Part shown: piece after piece, positions 1 to 8,423 of the stretch
How the letters are laid out: each line of letters starts with the position of its first letter
Numbering within the stretch: position 1 is the first letter of the stretch
Assembly (NCBI RefSeq): GCF_030406905.1
Contig: NZ_CP129137.1
Location: 1,925,001-1,989,000 of the forward strand
DNA: 64,000 nucleotides
Source: Streptomyces sp. HUAS CB01
GTDB taxonomy: Bacteria > Actinomycetota > Actinomycetes > Streptomycetales > Streptomycetaceae
Direction of reading: 5' to 3'
Translations under genes and position numbers: made by a program
Notes under the pieces: generated by a model
Seen by the model: only the letters and a program-made list of their open reading frames with translations
Told to the model about the DNA's origin: nothing
Database searches by the model: none

Positions 1-53
1 CCCTCGAGGCCGTCGGGTACGGGCAGGGTGCGGGTTTCGGGAATCGTGCTCAC
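1..53 (-). CDS. rluD: 23S rRNA pseudouridine synthase RluD, N-terminal fragment
   Basis: Only the first 17 codons are present; the gene runs off the left edge. Read on the minus strand from a GTG at 53, the peptide begins VSTIPETRTLPVPDGLEG. This matches my memory of the N-terminus of Streptomyces RluD-family pseudouridine synthases, which modify 23S rRNA uridines. Position supports the call: in Streptomyces this gene lies directly downstream of lspA in the same orientation. The gap to lspA is 163 bases. No domain can be checked in so short a piece, so the name rests on the short N-terminus plus synteny. Confidence 0.6.
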   Translation of the reverse strand, partial: MSTIPETRTLPVPDGLE

Positions 54-216
54 CCGTCGAGTATGCCTTGTCGGTACCTGTGACCGGGCCCGCCTGTGGA
101 CGACCGGTCCCGGGGCCCGTCCGCCGGGGTTCGCGCCCCGGGTCGTTGCCCGCCCGTGCCGCGGCCGTGGCGGCCCCGCCCGGACGCTCGCCGGGCCCCG
201 GGCCGGCCGGACCGGC

Positions 217-777
217 TCAGTCCTTGTGGACGGTGCCGTCCGGGTCCAGGCCCTTGAAGGACAGGATCACGATCAGGATGCCGCCGCACACGATCGCCGA
301 GTCCGCCAGGTTGAACACGGCGAAGTGCTTCGGCGCGATGAAGTCGACGACCGCGCCCTCGAAGACCCCCGGCGCACGGAAGATCCGGTCCGTGAGGTTG
401 CCGAGCGCCCCGCCCAGCAGCATGCCGAGCGCGATGGCCCACGGCAGGCTGTAGAGCTTGCGGGCGAGCCGTGCGATCACCACGATCACCGCGGCCGCGA
501 TGATCGTGAAGATGATCGTGAACGCCTCGCCGAAGCCGAAGGCGGCACCCGGGTTGCGGACCGCCTCGAACCTCAGCCAGTCGCCGATGACCTGGATCGG
601 TTCCCGGTGCTCGAGCTTCGCGACGACCAGCATCTTGCTGGCGAGGTCCAGCACGTAGGCCACCGCGGCCACGGCGAACAGGGCGAAGATCCGGCGACTG
701 CCCCTGGGCCGCTCGGCGGGAGCCGCGGCCTCGTCGTCTACGTCCGGCGTACCGATGATGCGCTCCGCCTCTGCCAC
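217..777 (-). CDS. lspA: Lipoprotein signal peptidase (signal peptidase II)
   Basis: Integral membrane aspartyl protease that removes the signal peptide of prolipoproteins after lipidation of the lipobox cysteine. It has 186 residues with four hydrophobic segments (about 30-51, 85-105, 112-127, 158-173). The family boxes are present: VRNPGAAFG (73-81), GNLTDR (126-131) and FNLADSAI (155-162). The catalytic aspartates should be D130 and D159. The start is GTG at 777 behind a GAGGGA Shine-Dalgarno. The N-terminal 28 residues are acidic and cytosolic, longer than in E. coli, as is usual in actinobacteria. It lies between the TraR-like gene and rluD on the same strand. Confidence 0.96.
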   Translation of the reverse strand: MAEAERIIGTPDVDDEAAAPAERPRGSRRIFALFAVAAVAYVLDLASKMLVVAKLEHREPIQVIGDWLRFEAVRNPGAAFGFGEAFTIIFTIIAAAVIVVIARLARKLYSLPWAIALGMLLGGALGNLTDRIFRAPGVFEGAVVDFIAPKHFAVFNLADSAIVCGGILIVILSFKGLDPDGTVHKD

Positions 778-835
778 GTGAGTCCCTCAACCTAGGTGCT
801 GACTGGTCACGAGGGTACGGCACACCCGTGCGGGC

Positions 836-865
836 CCGGCTCCGGACACCGCTGCCCGGAGCCGG
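836..865 (-). terminator. Rho-independent-like hairpin after the TraR/DksA-like gene
   Basis: A perfect 10-base-pair inverted repeat (ccggctccgg / ccggagccgg) with a 10-base loop lies 10 bases downstream of the stop codon of the TraR-like gene on the minus strand. There is no U-tract, which is normal for Streptomyces terminators. Confidence 0.7.
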
Positions 866-875
866 TGCCGCGGGG

Positions 876-2096
876 TCAGCCCCGGCGCTCCTGCTTCTGC
901 TTGTCCTCCACGCACAGGGTCGCCCGGGGGAACGCCTGCATCCGGGCCTTCCCGATCGGGTTCCCGCACACCTCGCAGAGGCCGTAGGTACCGGCGTCCA
1001 GACGGTGCAGGGCCCGCTCGGTCTGCTCGACCATCTCGCGGGAGTTGGCGGCCAGCGCCATCTCGTGCTCCCGGGTGATGTTCTTGGTGCCGGTGTCGGC
1101 CTGGTCGTCCCCCGCGCCGTCCCCGGAGTCCCGCATCAGACCGGTCAGCGCCTCCTCGGAGTGGCTGATCTCGGCCTGCAGCCGGGCCAGCTCGCTCTCC
1201 AGCTCGGCGCGGGCCTCGGCGACCTCCTCCGGCGTCCAGGGGTCCTCCCCCGGCCGGACGGCGAGGTCTCCCGGTGCTGCGGCGACACGGGCCTGCGGCA
1301 CCGGCGAGGCGGTGTCCTTCGTGGCCGTACCGGACCCGCCCGCGCTCTTCTTGGCTGCCACCGTCCTGGCTCCCGTCTGCTCCGCGGCCTCGACCGCTCC
1401 CTTGGCCGCCCTGGCGGCCTTCCCGGCGCCTGCCTTCGCAGCCGCCTTCCTGCCCGGCGCCTTCGCGGCAGCCGCCGCCGAGCGCCCCGCCGCCTCCTTG
1501 CCGGCCGCGGACTTCCTCGCGGCCGCGCTCTTCTTCGAGGCAGCGGCGGTCTTCCTGCCGTCGGTGGTCCTGCCTGCGCCCGTTCCCCCGCCCGCGGTCC
1601 TGCCCGCGTCCTTGGCCCCCGAGCGGGCGTCCGGCGCCGTCGCCCCCGCGTCCGGGGCCGTCGCGGTGCCTGCGGCCGCCGTCGCGGCGGCGGCCCGGGC
1701 CGTCGCCTTCCTCGCGGCCTTCCGGGCCGGCTCCTTCGCCGGCTCACCGGACGCGCCGCCGGTCCGCTCGGCCGGCTCCTCCGCCGGGTGATCCCGAGCA
1801 CGGCCCTTCGGGCTCCGCGCCGCCGCGGTCCTCCCCGTGCCGGCCGACCGGGCCGTGGCGGACCGCTTGGCCGCGGCCGCCGTGCTCCTCCGCGCGGCCT
1901 TCCGCGCGGGCTCCGCGGCCCTGGTCCCGTCCGCGTCGTGCGCGTTCGCGCCGGAGGCGACGGTCTTCGTCACCCTCCTGGTGGTCTTCTTCGCGACGAC
2001 GCTCTTCTTCCCGTTCGTCTGCTTGGCCGCCGCCCCCGCAGCGGCGGTGGACCTCGCTGACGCCGTCTTCTTCACGGCGGTCTTCTTCGCCACCAT
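876..2096 (-). CDS. TraR/DksA-family zinc-finger protein with long Lys/Ala-rich histone-H1-like N-terminus
   Basis: 406 residues. The C-terminal ~120 residues are DksA-like: a helical stretch starting at DPWTPEEVAEAR, a coiled-coil region, then a zinc finger with C374, C377 and C395. DksA-family proteins act on RNA polymerase through its secondary channel. The fourth zinc ligand, normally Cys, reads Asp (D398, in LCVEDKQ). The first ~280 residues are low complexity, rich in Ala, Lys, Arg and Thr with AKK/KKTA motifs, like bacterial histone-H1-type tails, which suggests nucleic-acid binding. I chose the ATG at 2096 (MVAKKTAVKK) because GAAGGGG sits 8 bases upstream; the open frame continues to 2216 but that part looks non-coding. 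Same strand as lspA, divergent from ileS. The function of the tail is inferred from composition only. Confidence 0.85.
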   Translation of the reverse strand: MVAKKTAVKKTASARSTAAAGAAAKQTNGKKSVVAKKTTRRVTKTVASGANAHDADGTRAAEPARKAARRSTAAAAKRSATARSAGTGRTAAARSPKGRARDHPAEEPAERTGGASGEPAKEPARKAARKATARAAAATAAAGTATAPDAGATAPDARSGAKDAGRTAGGGTGAGRTTDGRKTAAASKKSAAARKSAAGKEAAGRSAAAAAKAPGRKAAAKAGAGKAARAAKGAVEAAEQTGARTVAAKKSAGGSGTATKDTASPVPQARVAAAPGDLAVRPGEDPWTPEEVAEARAELESELARLQAEISHSEEALTGLMRDSGDGAGDDQADTGTKNITREHEMALAANSREMVEQTERALHRLDAGTYGLCEVCGNPIGKARMQAFPRATLCVEDKQKQERRG

Positions 2097-2391
2097 GGCC
2101 GCGGCCCCTTCACATATTGTGATCTTGCTCGCGAATCGTGCTGGGACGATAAATCGACCCCAGCGCCGCGGCAACGGGGCACGCCGCCTGTCCGGCCCGC
2201 CCCGCGCCTTCCCCAACGCGAGCCTGCATCCGTTGTGCCCAGCTCCCCGCCCCCTAATCCGCCGGGCGGGCGCCGCCGGGACCCACCCGCCCCCGTGTGG
2301 CCATTCGGGTCATGCGCGGCCCGGTCGCAGGCCCGGTCGCCGACCGTGCGGCGGCGGGGAAATCCGGTCGGCCGCCACACGCCCGGGCCCG

Positions 2392-2397
2392 TACACT
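2392..2397 (+). promoter_or_regulatory. Candidate -10 box of the ileS promoter
   Basis: TACACT fits the TANNNT -10 of the housekeeping sigma factor and lies just upstream of the first T-box stem. No good -35 hexamer is visible at 16-19 bases, so the call is tentative. Confidence 0.4.
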
Positions 2398-2403
2398 GGG
2401 CGA

Positions 2404-2671
2404 AGCGAAAGGCGTGGATGGGGACGAGTAGCGTCGTACGCAGCCATGAGCGACCCGGGGACGGTGAGAGCCCGGGGGCGAGCGCGGTGCGAAGGATCAC
2501 CCCGGAGCCGCCGGAAGAACGCCCACGGGCAACCCAGGGCCAGTAGAACCGGCATCGCGACCCCAATGAGGGGGCTCCCCGGCCGTGCGCCGGAGGGCCA
2601 AGGAGGGTGGTACCGCGGGAGCGCGCATCGGCTCTCGTCCCTCCGACGGAAGAGACACACTCCGTTGGAGG
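2404..2671 (+). promoter_or_regulatory. T-box riboswitch (translational type) upstream of ileS
   Basis: The diagnostic T-box sequence agggtggtaccgcg is at 2604-2617. It is the bulge that binds the free CCA end of uncharged tRNA. An AGTA (2427-2430) and a GAA (2491-2493) fit the two strands of the stem I specifier-loop S-turn, and an ATC isoleucine codon follows at 2496-2498; this specifier assignment is inference. Downstream, 2640-2649 pairs with 2662-2671 over 10 bp (one G-U). That hairpin buries GGAGG, the ileS Shine-Dalgarno, 9 bases before the ATG. The layout therefore fits translational control, as described for actinobacterial ileS T-boxes: uncharged tRNA-Ile would stabilise the anti-sequestrator and expose the ribosome site. 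No U-tract terminator is present. Confidence 0.9.
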
Positions 2672-2680
2672 AGCCCGTAC

Positions 2681-5600
2681 ATGACGCCGCCGCAGTACCG
2701 CCAGGTGCCCGCCCAGGTCGACCTGCCCGCGCTCGAGCACGCCGTGCTCGACTTCTGGCGCGAGAACAAGGTCTTCGCGAAGAGCCTCGAGCAGTCCGAG
2801 GGCCGCCCCGAGTGGGTCTTCTACGAGGGCCCGCCCACCGCCAACGGCATGCCCGGCGCCCACCACATCGAGGCCCGCGTCTTCAAGGACGTCTTCCCGC
2901 GCTTCCGGACCATGCGGGGCTACCACGTGGCCCGCAAGGCCGGCTGGGACTGCCACGGTCTGCCGGTCGAGCTCGCCGTCGAGAAGGAGCTCGGCTTCAA
3001 CGGCAAGAAGGACATCGAGGCGTACGGCATCGCGGAGTTCAACGCGAAGTGCCGCGAGTCCGTGACGCGCCACACCGACGCCTTCGCCGAGCTCACGACC
3101 CGCATGGGCTACTGGGTCGACCTCGACGAGGCGTACCGGACCATGGACCCCGAGTACATCGAGTCCGTGTGGTGGTCCCTGAAGGAGATCTTCGGCAAGG
3201 GCCTGCTGGTCCAGGACCACCGTGTCGCGCCCTGGTGCCCGCGCTGCGGCACCGGACTGTCCGACCACGAGCTGGCGCAGGGCTACGAGACCGTCGTCGA
3301 CCCCTCCGTCTTCGTCCGCTTCCCCCTGACCTCCGGCCCGCTCGCGGGAGAGGCCTCGCTGCTGGTGTGGACGACGACCCCGTGGACCCTGGTGTCCAAC
3401 ACCGCGGTGGCCGCGCACCCCGGGGTCACCTACGTGGTGGCCTCGAACGGCGAGGAGAAGCTCGTCGTCGCCGAGCCGCTGCTGGAGAAGGCCCTCGGCG
3501 AAGGCTGGGAGGCCACCGGGCAGACCTTCTCGGGCGCCGAGATGGAGCGCTGGGGCTACCGCCGGCCGTTCGAGCTCGTCGAGTTCCCGGCCCCTGCGCA
3601 CTTCGTGGTCAACGCCGAGTACGTGACGACGGAGGACGGCACGGGTCTCGTCCACCAGTCCCCCGCCTTCGGTGAGGACGACCTCAAGGTCTGCCGCGCG
3701 TACGGGCTCCCCGTGGTGAACCCGGTCCGCCCCGACGGCACCTTCGAGGAGGACGTGCCGCTGGTCGGCGGTGTCTTCTTCAAGAAGGCCGACGAGGCGC
3801 TCACCCAGGACCTGGACGCCCGCGGACTGCTCTTCCGGCACGTCCCGTACGAGCACAGCTACCCGCACTGCTGGCGCTGCCACACGGCGCTGCTCTACTA
3901 CGCGCAGCCGTCGTGGTACATCCGCACCACCGCGATCAAGGACCGCCTCCTCGAGGAGAACGAGAAGACCAACTGGTTCCCCGACTCGGTCAAGAACGGC
4001 CGGTACGGCGACTGGCTCAACAACAACATCGACTGGGCGCTGTCGCGGAACCGCTACTGGGGCACCCCACTGCCCATCTGGCGGTGCGAGGAGGACCACC
4101 TCACCGTCGTCGGCTCGCTCGCCGAACTGGGCGAGCTGACCGGCGAGGACCAGTCGGGCCTGGACCCGCACCGCCCGTTCATCGACGCGGTCACCTTCGC
4201 CTGCCCGCAGTGCTCCTCGACGGCGACGCGGGTCCCCGAGGTCATCGACGCCTGGTACGACTCGGGCTCCATGCCGTTCGCGCAGTGGGGCTACCCGTAC
4301 CGGAACAAGGAGATCTTCGAGAAGCGCTACCCGGCGCAGTTCATCTCCGAGGCGATCGACCAGACCCGCGGCTGGTTCTACACGCTGATGGCCGTCGGCA
4401 CGCTGGTCTTCGACAGGTCGTCGTACGAGAACGTGGTCTGCCTGGGCCACATCCTCGCCGAGGACGGCCGCAAGATGTCCAAGCACCTGGGCAACATCCT
4501 GCAGCCGATCCCGCTCATGGACCAGCACGGCGCCGACGCCGTGCGCTGGTTCATGGCTGCCGGCGGCTCGCCGTGGGCGGCGCGCCGGGTGGGGCACGGC
4601 ACGATCCAGGAGGTCGTGCGCAAGACGCTGCTCACCTACTGGAACACGGTGGCCTTCCAGGCGCTGTACGCCCGCACCTCGGGCTGGGCGCCGTCGGCCT
4701 CCGACCCCGCGCCGGCGGACCGCACGGTGCTCGACCGCTGGCTGCTCTCGGAGCTGCACGCGCTGGTCGACCAGGTGACGCAGGCGCTGGAGGCGTACGA
4801 CACCCAGCGCGCCGGCAAGCTGATCTCGTCCTTCGTGGACGATCTGTCGAACTGGTACGTCCGCCGCTCGCGCCGCCGGTTCTGGCAGGGCGACGCGGCC
4901 GCGCTGCGCACGCTCCACGACGTGATCGAGACCGTCACCCGGCTGATGGCCCCGCTGACCCCGTTCATCACGGAGCGCGTGTGGCAGGACCTGGTGGTCC
5001 CGGTCACGCCGGAGGCCCCCGAGTCCGTGCACCTCACGACCTGGCCGGAGGCCGACCTCTCCGCCGTCGACCCGGAGCTGTCCCAGCAGATGGCGCTGGT
5101 CCGCCGGCTGGTGGAGCTGGGCCGTGCGACCCGCGCGGAGTCGGGCGTGAAGACGCGCCAGCCGCTGTCGCGGGCGCTCGTCGCGGCGTCGGGCTTCGAG
5201 TCCCTGTCGCCCGAGCTGCACGCGCAGATCACCGAGGAGCTCAACGTCTCCTCCGTGGCGTCGCTGTCCGAGGTCGGTGGATCGCTGGTCGACACGACGG
5301 CGAAGGCGAACTTCCGGGCGCTGGGCAAGCGTTTCGGCAAGGGTGTGCAGGACGTCGCGAAGGCCGTGGCCGCGGCGGACGCGGCCGCCCTGTCACTGGC
5401 GCTGAGGTCCGGCTCGGCCGTGATCGAGGTCAACGGCGAGGAGGTGACCCTCTCCCCGGACGAGGTCATCATCACCGAGACCCCGCGCGAGGGCTGGTCG
5501 GTCGCCTCCGACCAGGGCGCCACGGTCGCGCTCGATCTGGAGATCACCCCGGAGCTGCGGCGGGCGGGGCTCGCGCGTGACGCGATCCGGCTGATCCAGG

Positions 5601-5818
5601 AGGCGCGCAAGAACAGCGGCCTGGACGTCGCGGACCGCATCGCGCTGCGCTGGTCGTCCTCGGACGCGGAGGTCGCCTCGGCGCTCACGGACCACTCCGG
5701 GCTGATCGCGGACGAGGTGCTCGCGACGGACTTCGCGACGGGCGAGGGCGACGACGCGTACGGCTCCCCGTTCACGGACGAGGGCCTGTCCCTGACGTTC
5801 CGGCTCCGCAAGGCGTAA
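2681..5818 (+). CDS. ileS: Isoleucyl-tRNA synthetase, type 2 (IleRS2) with GXHH-type signature motif
   Basis: 1045-residue class I synthetase that charges tRNA-Ile with isoleucine in the cytosol. The HIGH-type motif reads GMPGAHHIEAR, that is G59-A60-H61-H62 instead of H-x-G-H. The KMSKS motif is K598-M-S-K601. Cysteine pairs WCPRC and HCWRC and the segment FACPQC suggest metal binding. Length and the PPTANGMPGAHH block place it in the type 2 (eukaryote-like) group. Type 2 enzymes tolerate mupirocin, and the swapped GXHH form has been reported as hyper-resistant. The ATG at 2681 is set by the GGAGG at 2667-2671; the frame is open from 2585 but that stretch is the T-box. It ends convergently with divIVA. 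Confidence 0.97.
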   Translation: MTPPQYRQVPAQVDLPALEHAVLDFWRENKVFAKSLEQSEGRPEWVFYEGPPTANGMPGAHHIEARVFKDVFPRFRTMRGYHVARKAGWDCHGLPVELAVEKELGFNGKKDIEAYGIAEFNAKCRESVTRHTDAFAELTTRMGYWVDLDEAYRTMDPEYIESVWWSLKEIFGKGLLVQDHRVAPWCPRCGTGLSDHELAQGYETVVDPSVFVRFPLTSGPLAGEASLLVWTTTPWTLVSNTAVAAHPGVTYVVASNGEEKLVVAEPLLEKALGEGWEATGQTFSGAEMERWGYRRPFELVEFPAPAHFVVNAEYVTTEDGTGLVHQSPAFGEDDLKVCRAYGLPVVNPVRPDGTFEEDVPLVGGVFFKKADEALTQDLDARGLLFRHVPYEHSYPHCWRCHTALLYYAQPSWYIRTTAIKDRLLEENEKTNWFPDSVKNGRYGDWLNNNIDWALSRNRYWGTPLPIWRCEEDHLTVVGSLAELGELTGEDQSGLDPHRPFIDAVTFACPQCSSTATRVPEVIDAWYDSGSMPFAQWGYPYRNKEIFEKRYPAQFISEAIDQTRGWFYTLMAVGTLVFDRSSYENVVCLGHILAEDGRKMSKHLGNILQPIPLMDQHGADAVRWFMAAGGSPWAARRVGHGTIQEVVRKTLLTYWNTVAFQALYARTSGWAPSASDPAPADRTVLDRWLLSELHALVDQVTQALEAYDTQRAGKLISSFVDDLSNWYVRRSRRRFWQGDAAALRTLHDVIETVTRLMAPLTPFITERVWQDLVVPVTPEAPESVHLTTWPEADLSAVDPELSQQMALVRRLVELGRATRAESGVKTRQPLSRALVAASGFESLSPELHAQITEELNVSSVASLSEVGGSLVDTTAKANFRALGKRFGKGVQDVAKAVAAADAAALSLALRSGSAVIEVNGEEVTLSPDEVIITETPREGWSVASDQGATVALDLEITPELRRAGLARDAIRLIQEARKNSGLDVADRIALRWSSSDAEVASALTDHSGLIADEVLATDFATGEGDDAYGSPFTDEGLSLTFRLRKA

Positions 5819-5842
5819 CCCCCGCACCGCGGGACACGTCGT

Positions 5843-5870
5843 GGGCCCGGCCCCTTCGGGGGCTGGGCCC
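5843..5870 (+). terminator. ileS terminator hairpin
   Basis: A 12-bp stem (5843-5854 with 5859-5870, one G-U pair) is closed by a TTCG tetraloop, 24 bases after the ileS stop. Confidence 0.85.
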
Positions 5871-6032
5871 TTGCGCGTTGACCGCCGGTGCCACCGGGAC
5901 GGCGGGCACGGACGACACCTCCGTACGGCGCTCCCGCGGCACTCCGGTGCACGGCGCGAACGGCGCAGACGGCGCGGACCGCTCGGGTGTCCGCGCCGTG
6001 GAACGCGACTTCCCACCGTCGGCACGGCGCGC

Positions 6033-6087
6033 GCAGGCAAACGGGCCGGGCCCGGGACATCGTCCCGGGCCCGGCCCGTTTGCCTGC
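6033..6087. terminator. Perfect 26-bp hairpin between convergent ileS and divIVA
   Basis: Bases 6033-6058 are perfectly complementary to 6062-6087 with a three-base loop. A further 7-bp arm pair (6016-6022 with 6086-6092) nearly continues the stem. It lies 35 bases downstream of the divIVA stop on the minus strand and also faces readthrough from ileS, so it probably works as a bidirectional terminator. The rest of the 304-base gap holds no gene that I can see. Confidence 0.85.
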
Positions 6088-6122
6088 CGACGGCTAAGCG
6101 CGCTCCGCGCCGTGGCCCGCCG

Positions 6123-7205
6123 TCAGTTGTCGTCCTCGTCGATGAGGAAACCGCGCATCGGCGAGGGCGCCTGCTGCATCGGCTGCGGACCGCCCTGCGG
6201 CCGCACCGGTGCCATCGGCTGGGTCATCGCCGGGGACATCTGCTGCTGGCCGCCGTACGACGGGCCGCCGCCCATGCCCTGGTTGCCGCCCATCGTCTGG
6301 TTGCCGCCGAAGGACGGCGCACCGGCGCCGGCCGGGGCCATCGACGGGGACGGCGGCAGCGACGCGGCCGCCGGGGTACGCGGCGGGGCCAGCGAGTCGT
6401 CGGCCTGGGTCTCCAGCTGGCGCAGCTGGCTCTCCAGGTACGACTTCAGACGCGTGCGGTACTCGCGCTCGAAGCCGCGCAGGTCCTCGACCTTGCGCTC
6501 CAGCGTGGCGCGGGCGGACTCCAGCGAGCCCATCGCGACGCGGTGCTTCTCCTGCGCGTCCCGCTCCAGCGCGTCGGCCTTGGCGCGGGCGTCCCGCTCC
6601 AGGCCCTCGGCGCGGGACCGGGCCTCACCGACGATCTTGTTGGCCTCGGAACGGGCCTCCGCGATCGCCTGGTCGGCGGTCTGCTGGGCCAGCGACAGCA
6701 CGCGCGCGGCGCTGTCACCGCCAGGGCCCTGACCCGGGAGCGGCGGGCCGCCGTGACCGCCCATGGGGCCGCCCATCGGACCGCCCATGGGGCCGCCCTG
6801 CATCGGACCGGGGCCCATCGGACCACCCTGCGGGTGACCCTGGGGACCGTGACCACCGGGACCGGCCGGCAGCTGAGGAGCTCCACCGGGCAGCTGGGGG
6901 GGACCCATCTGCGGGGGCTGCTGCTGGACCGGGGGTCCGGATATGGCGGCGGGCACGGGAGCACCGGGACCGCGGCCGTCCTGCGGCTCCGGCGGCTTGC
7001 GCATGCCCTGCTGCTGCTGGTTCTGCGCGGCCGCACGGGTCGCCGCCGCCAGCTTTGCGCGCAGGTCCTCGTTCTCTCGGAGGAGGCGCGTCAGCTCGGC
7101 TTCGACCTCATCGAGAAAGGCATCGACCTCGTCCTCGTCATAGCCTTCTCGGAGGCGGACGGTCGTGAACTGCTTGTTCCGCACGTCCTCGGGGGTCAGC
7201 GGCAT
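6123..7205 (-). CDS. divIVA: Polar growth coiled-coil protein DivIVA (Wag31 family)
   Basis: 360 residues. The conserved N-terminal membrane-binding domain (MPLTPEDVRNKQFTTVRLRE, continuing to about residue 55) is followed by a Pro/Gln/Gly/Met-rich linker (about 61-163, with repeated GGPM units). A long coiled coil spans about 165-270, and a second low-complexity tail ends in DEDDN. DivIVA gathers at curved hyphal tips and recruits the wall-growth machinery; it is essential in Streptomyces. The ATG at 7205 gives the canonical N-terminus. It is the last gene of the division cluster and is followed by the 26-bp hairpin. The linker length and the GGPM repeats probably differ between species. Confidence 0.97.
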   Translation of the reverse strand: MPLTPEDVRNKQFTTVRLREGYDEDEVDAFLDEVEAELTRLLRENEDLRAKLAAATRAAAQNQQQQGMRKPPEPQDGRGPGAPVPAAISGPPVQQQPPQMGPPQLPGGAPQLPAGPGGHGPQGHPQGGPMGPGPMQGGPMGGPMGGPMGGHGGPPLPGQGPGGDSAARVLSLAQQTADQAIAEARSEANKIVGEARSRAEGLERDARAKADALERDAQEKHRVAMGSLESARATLERKVEDLRGFEREYRTRLKSYLESQLRQLETQADDSLAPPRTPAAASLPPSPSMAPAGAGAPSFGGNQTMGGNQGMGGGPSYGGQQQMSPAMTQPMAPVRPQGGPQPMQQAPSPMRGFLIDEDDN

Positions 7206-7254
7206 CTCTACTTCACCTCTACGTAGTCGTCGGCAGTCGGCAAGACCGTATCGT

Positions 7255-7551
7255 TCACATCCCTCTCCCCGCGCTGCTCACCACGGAGATCAGGATGTAG
7301 ACGATGATCATCAGAACGAAGAAGGACAGATCGAGTGCCACGCCCCCGAGACGCAGCGGCGGGATGAACCGCCGCAGAAGCTTGAGCGGTGGATCGGTGA
7401 CAGTGTAGGTGGCCTCCAGGACGACCACCATCGCCTTCCCCGGTTGCCACGAGCGGGCGAACTGGAAGACGTAGTCCATGACCAGCCGGAAAATCAGCAC
7501 GATGAGGAAGCACATCAGAGCGATGTAGATCACCTGCAGTGCGACGCTCAT
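7255..7551 (-). CDS. YggT-family small membrane protein
   Basis: 98 residues with hydrophobic segments near 3-25 and 70-92 and a conserved middle containing TDPPLKLLRRFIPPLRLGG. This is the YggT family, usually found between sepF and divIVA in Gram-positive division clusters and thought to help osmotic balance or division, though the mechanism is unknown. The ATG is at 7551. The gap to divIVA is 49 bases and to sepF 78 bases, all on the minus strand, so it is probably co-transcribed. Confidence 0.93.
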   Translation of the reverse strand: MSVALQVIYIALMCFLIVLIFRLVMDYVFQFARSWQPGKAMVVVLEATYTVTDPPLKLLRRFIPPLRLGGVALDLSFFVLMIIVYILISVVSSAGRGM

Positions 7552-7583
7552 CCCGCGCTTCCCTCTCCCCTGGCTCTCGTTGT

Positions 7584-7599
7584 CCGGCCTTGCGGCCGG
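7584..7599 (-). terminator. Short hairpin between sepF and yggT
   Basis: CCGGCC/GGCCGG pair around a four-base loop in the 78-base gap. It could attenuate transcription within the operon or be incidental. Confidence 0.3.
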
Positions 7600-7629
7600 G
7601 TCGTTCCCTCGGTCGTGTTCTGGCTCGTT

Positions 7630-8289
7630 CTAGCTCTGGTTGAAGAACCCGCCCTCTGCGATGCGGGCCTTGTCCTCCGCCGTGACATCGACGTTAGCAG
7701 GCGAGAGGAGGAAGACTTTCTGAGTCACCCGCTCAATGCTGCCATGGAGACCGAAGACGAGTCCCGCGGCAAAGTCGACAAGTCGCTTCGCATCGGTGTC
7801 GTCCATCTCGGTCAGGTTCATGATCACCGGGGTGCCCTCACGGAAGTGTTCCCCGATGGTACGGGCCTCGTTGTAGGTCCGCGGGTGCAGAGTTGTGATG
7901 CGGTAGGGCTCCCGCTCGGACACAACCTTGGGCATGATCACCGGTGCGTTCTTCTCCAGACTGGGACGTTCAGGTGTGATGGATGCCACGGGGGCGATTC
8001 GCGCCGGACGTCCCGATTCCGCGGGGAGCGAAGCAGCCAGGGGCGCGGACAGCGGCGCGGACCCGTGGGCCGATCGCGGCGCGGACTCGCGCGGCGCCGG
8101 GGGCTGGACCACGCGCACCGGCTCCTCCCGTTCCACCTGATGCGGGGGCTGGTGCCGTCGACGGTCCCGCTCGGGCTCCGGCTCCATTTCGGGTTCGAAG
8201 TCGTCGTCGGGGTCGAATCCCCGGCCGTCGTACCCATCGTCCTCCACGAGGCCGAGGTAGACCGCCATCTTGCGCATCGCGCCGGCCAT
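7630..8289 (-). CDS. sepF: Cell division protein SepF
   Basis: 219 residues. A short N-terminal amphipathic segment ([21 protein letters not shown]) serves membrane binding. A long charged, Pro/Arg-rich linker follows. The conserved C-terminal SepF core runs from about residue 130 to the end and contains the blocks [33 protein letters not shown] and [15 protein letters not shown]. SepF polymerises and ties FtsZ to the membrane in bacteria lacking FtsA. The ATG at 8289 has GGAGGA 8 bases upstream. It sits three genes downstream of ftsZ, the conserved actinobacterial order. Confidence 0.97.
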   Translation of the reverse strand: MAGAMRKMAVYLGLVEDDGYDGRGFDPDDDFEPEMEPEPERDRRRHQPPHQVEREEPVRVVQPPAPRESAPRSAHGSAPLSAPLAASLPAESGRPARIAPVASITPERPSLEKNAPVIMPKVVSEREPYRITTLHPRTYNEARTIGEHFREGTPVIMNLTEMDDTDAKRLVDFAAGLVFGLHGSIERVTQKVFLLSPANVDVTAEDKARIAEGGFFNQS

Positions 8290-8423
8290 TCTCTGAGTCC
8301 TCCGCTCTGTGGTGGATCGGCTTCGTTCGGCTACGTCACCAAGTGCCCGCGATCCACTCGGTCTGTCCGCCTTTCGACGGAAATGACCATATTTTCTGCT
8401 GTGGTCCGACTTGCTTCGCGACG

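Noticed and set aside
2097..2216. Upstream 40-codon extension of the TraR/DksA-like protein
   Set aside because: The ATG at 2096 has a good ribosome site and the family-like MVAKK start; the extension lacks both and covers the likely promoter region.
2072..5221. 1049-codon open frame antisense to ileS
   Set aside because: It lies opposite a fully convincing IleRS, has no recognisable domain, and long open antisense frames are expected in DNA with such high third-position GC.
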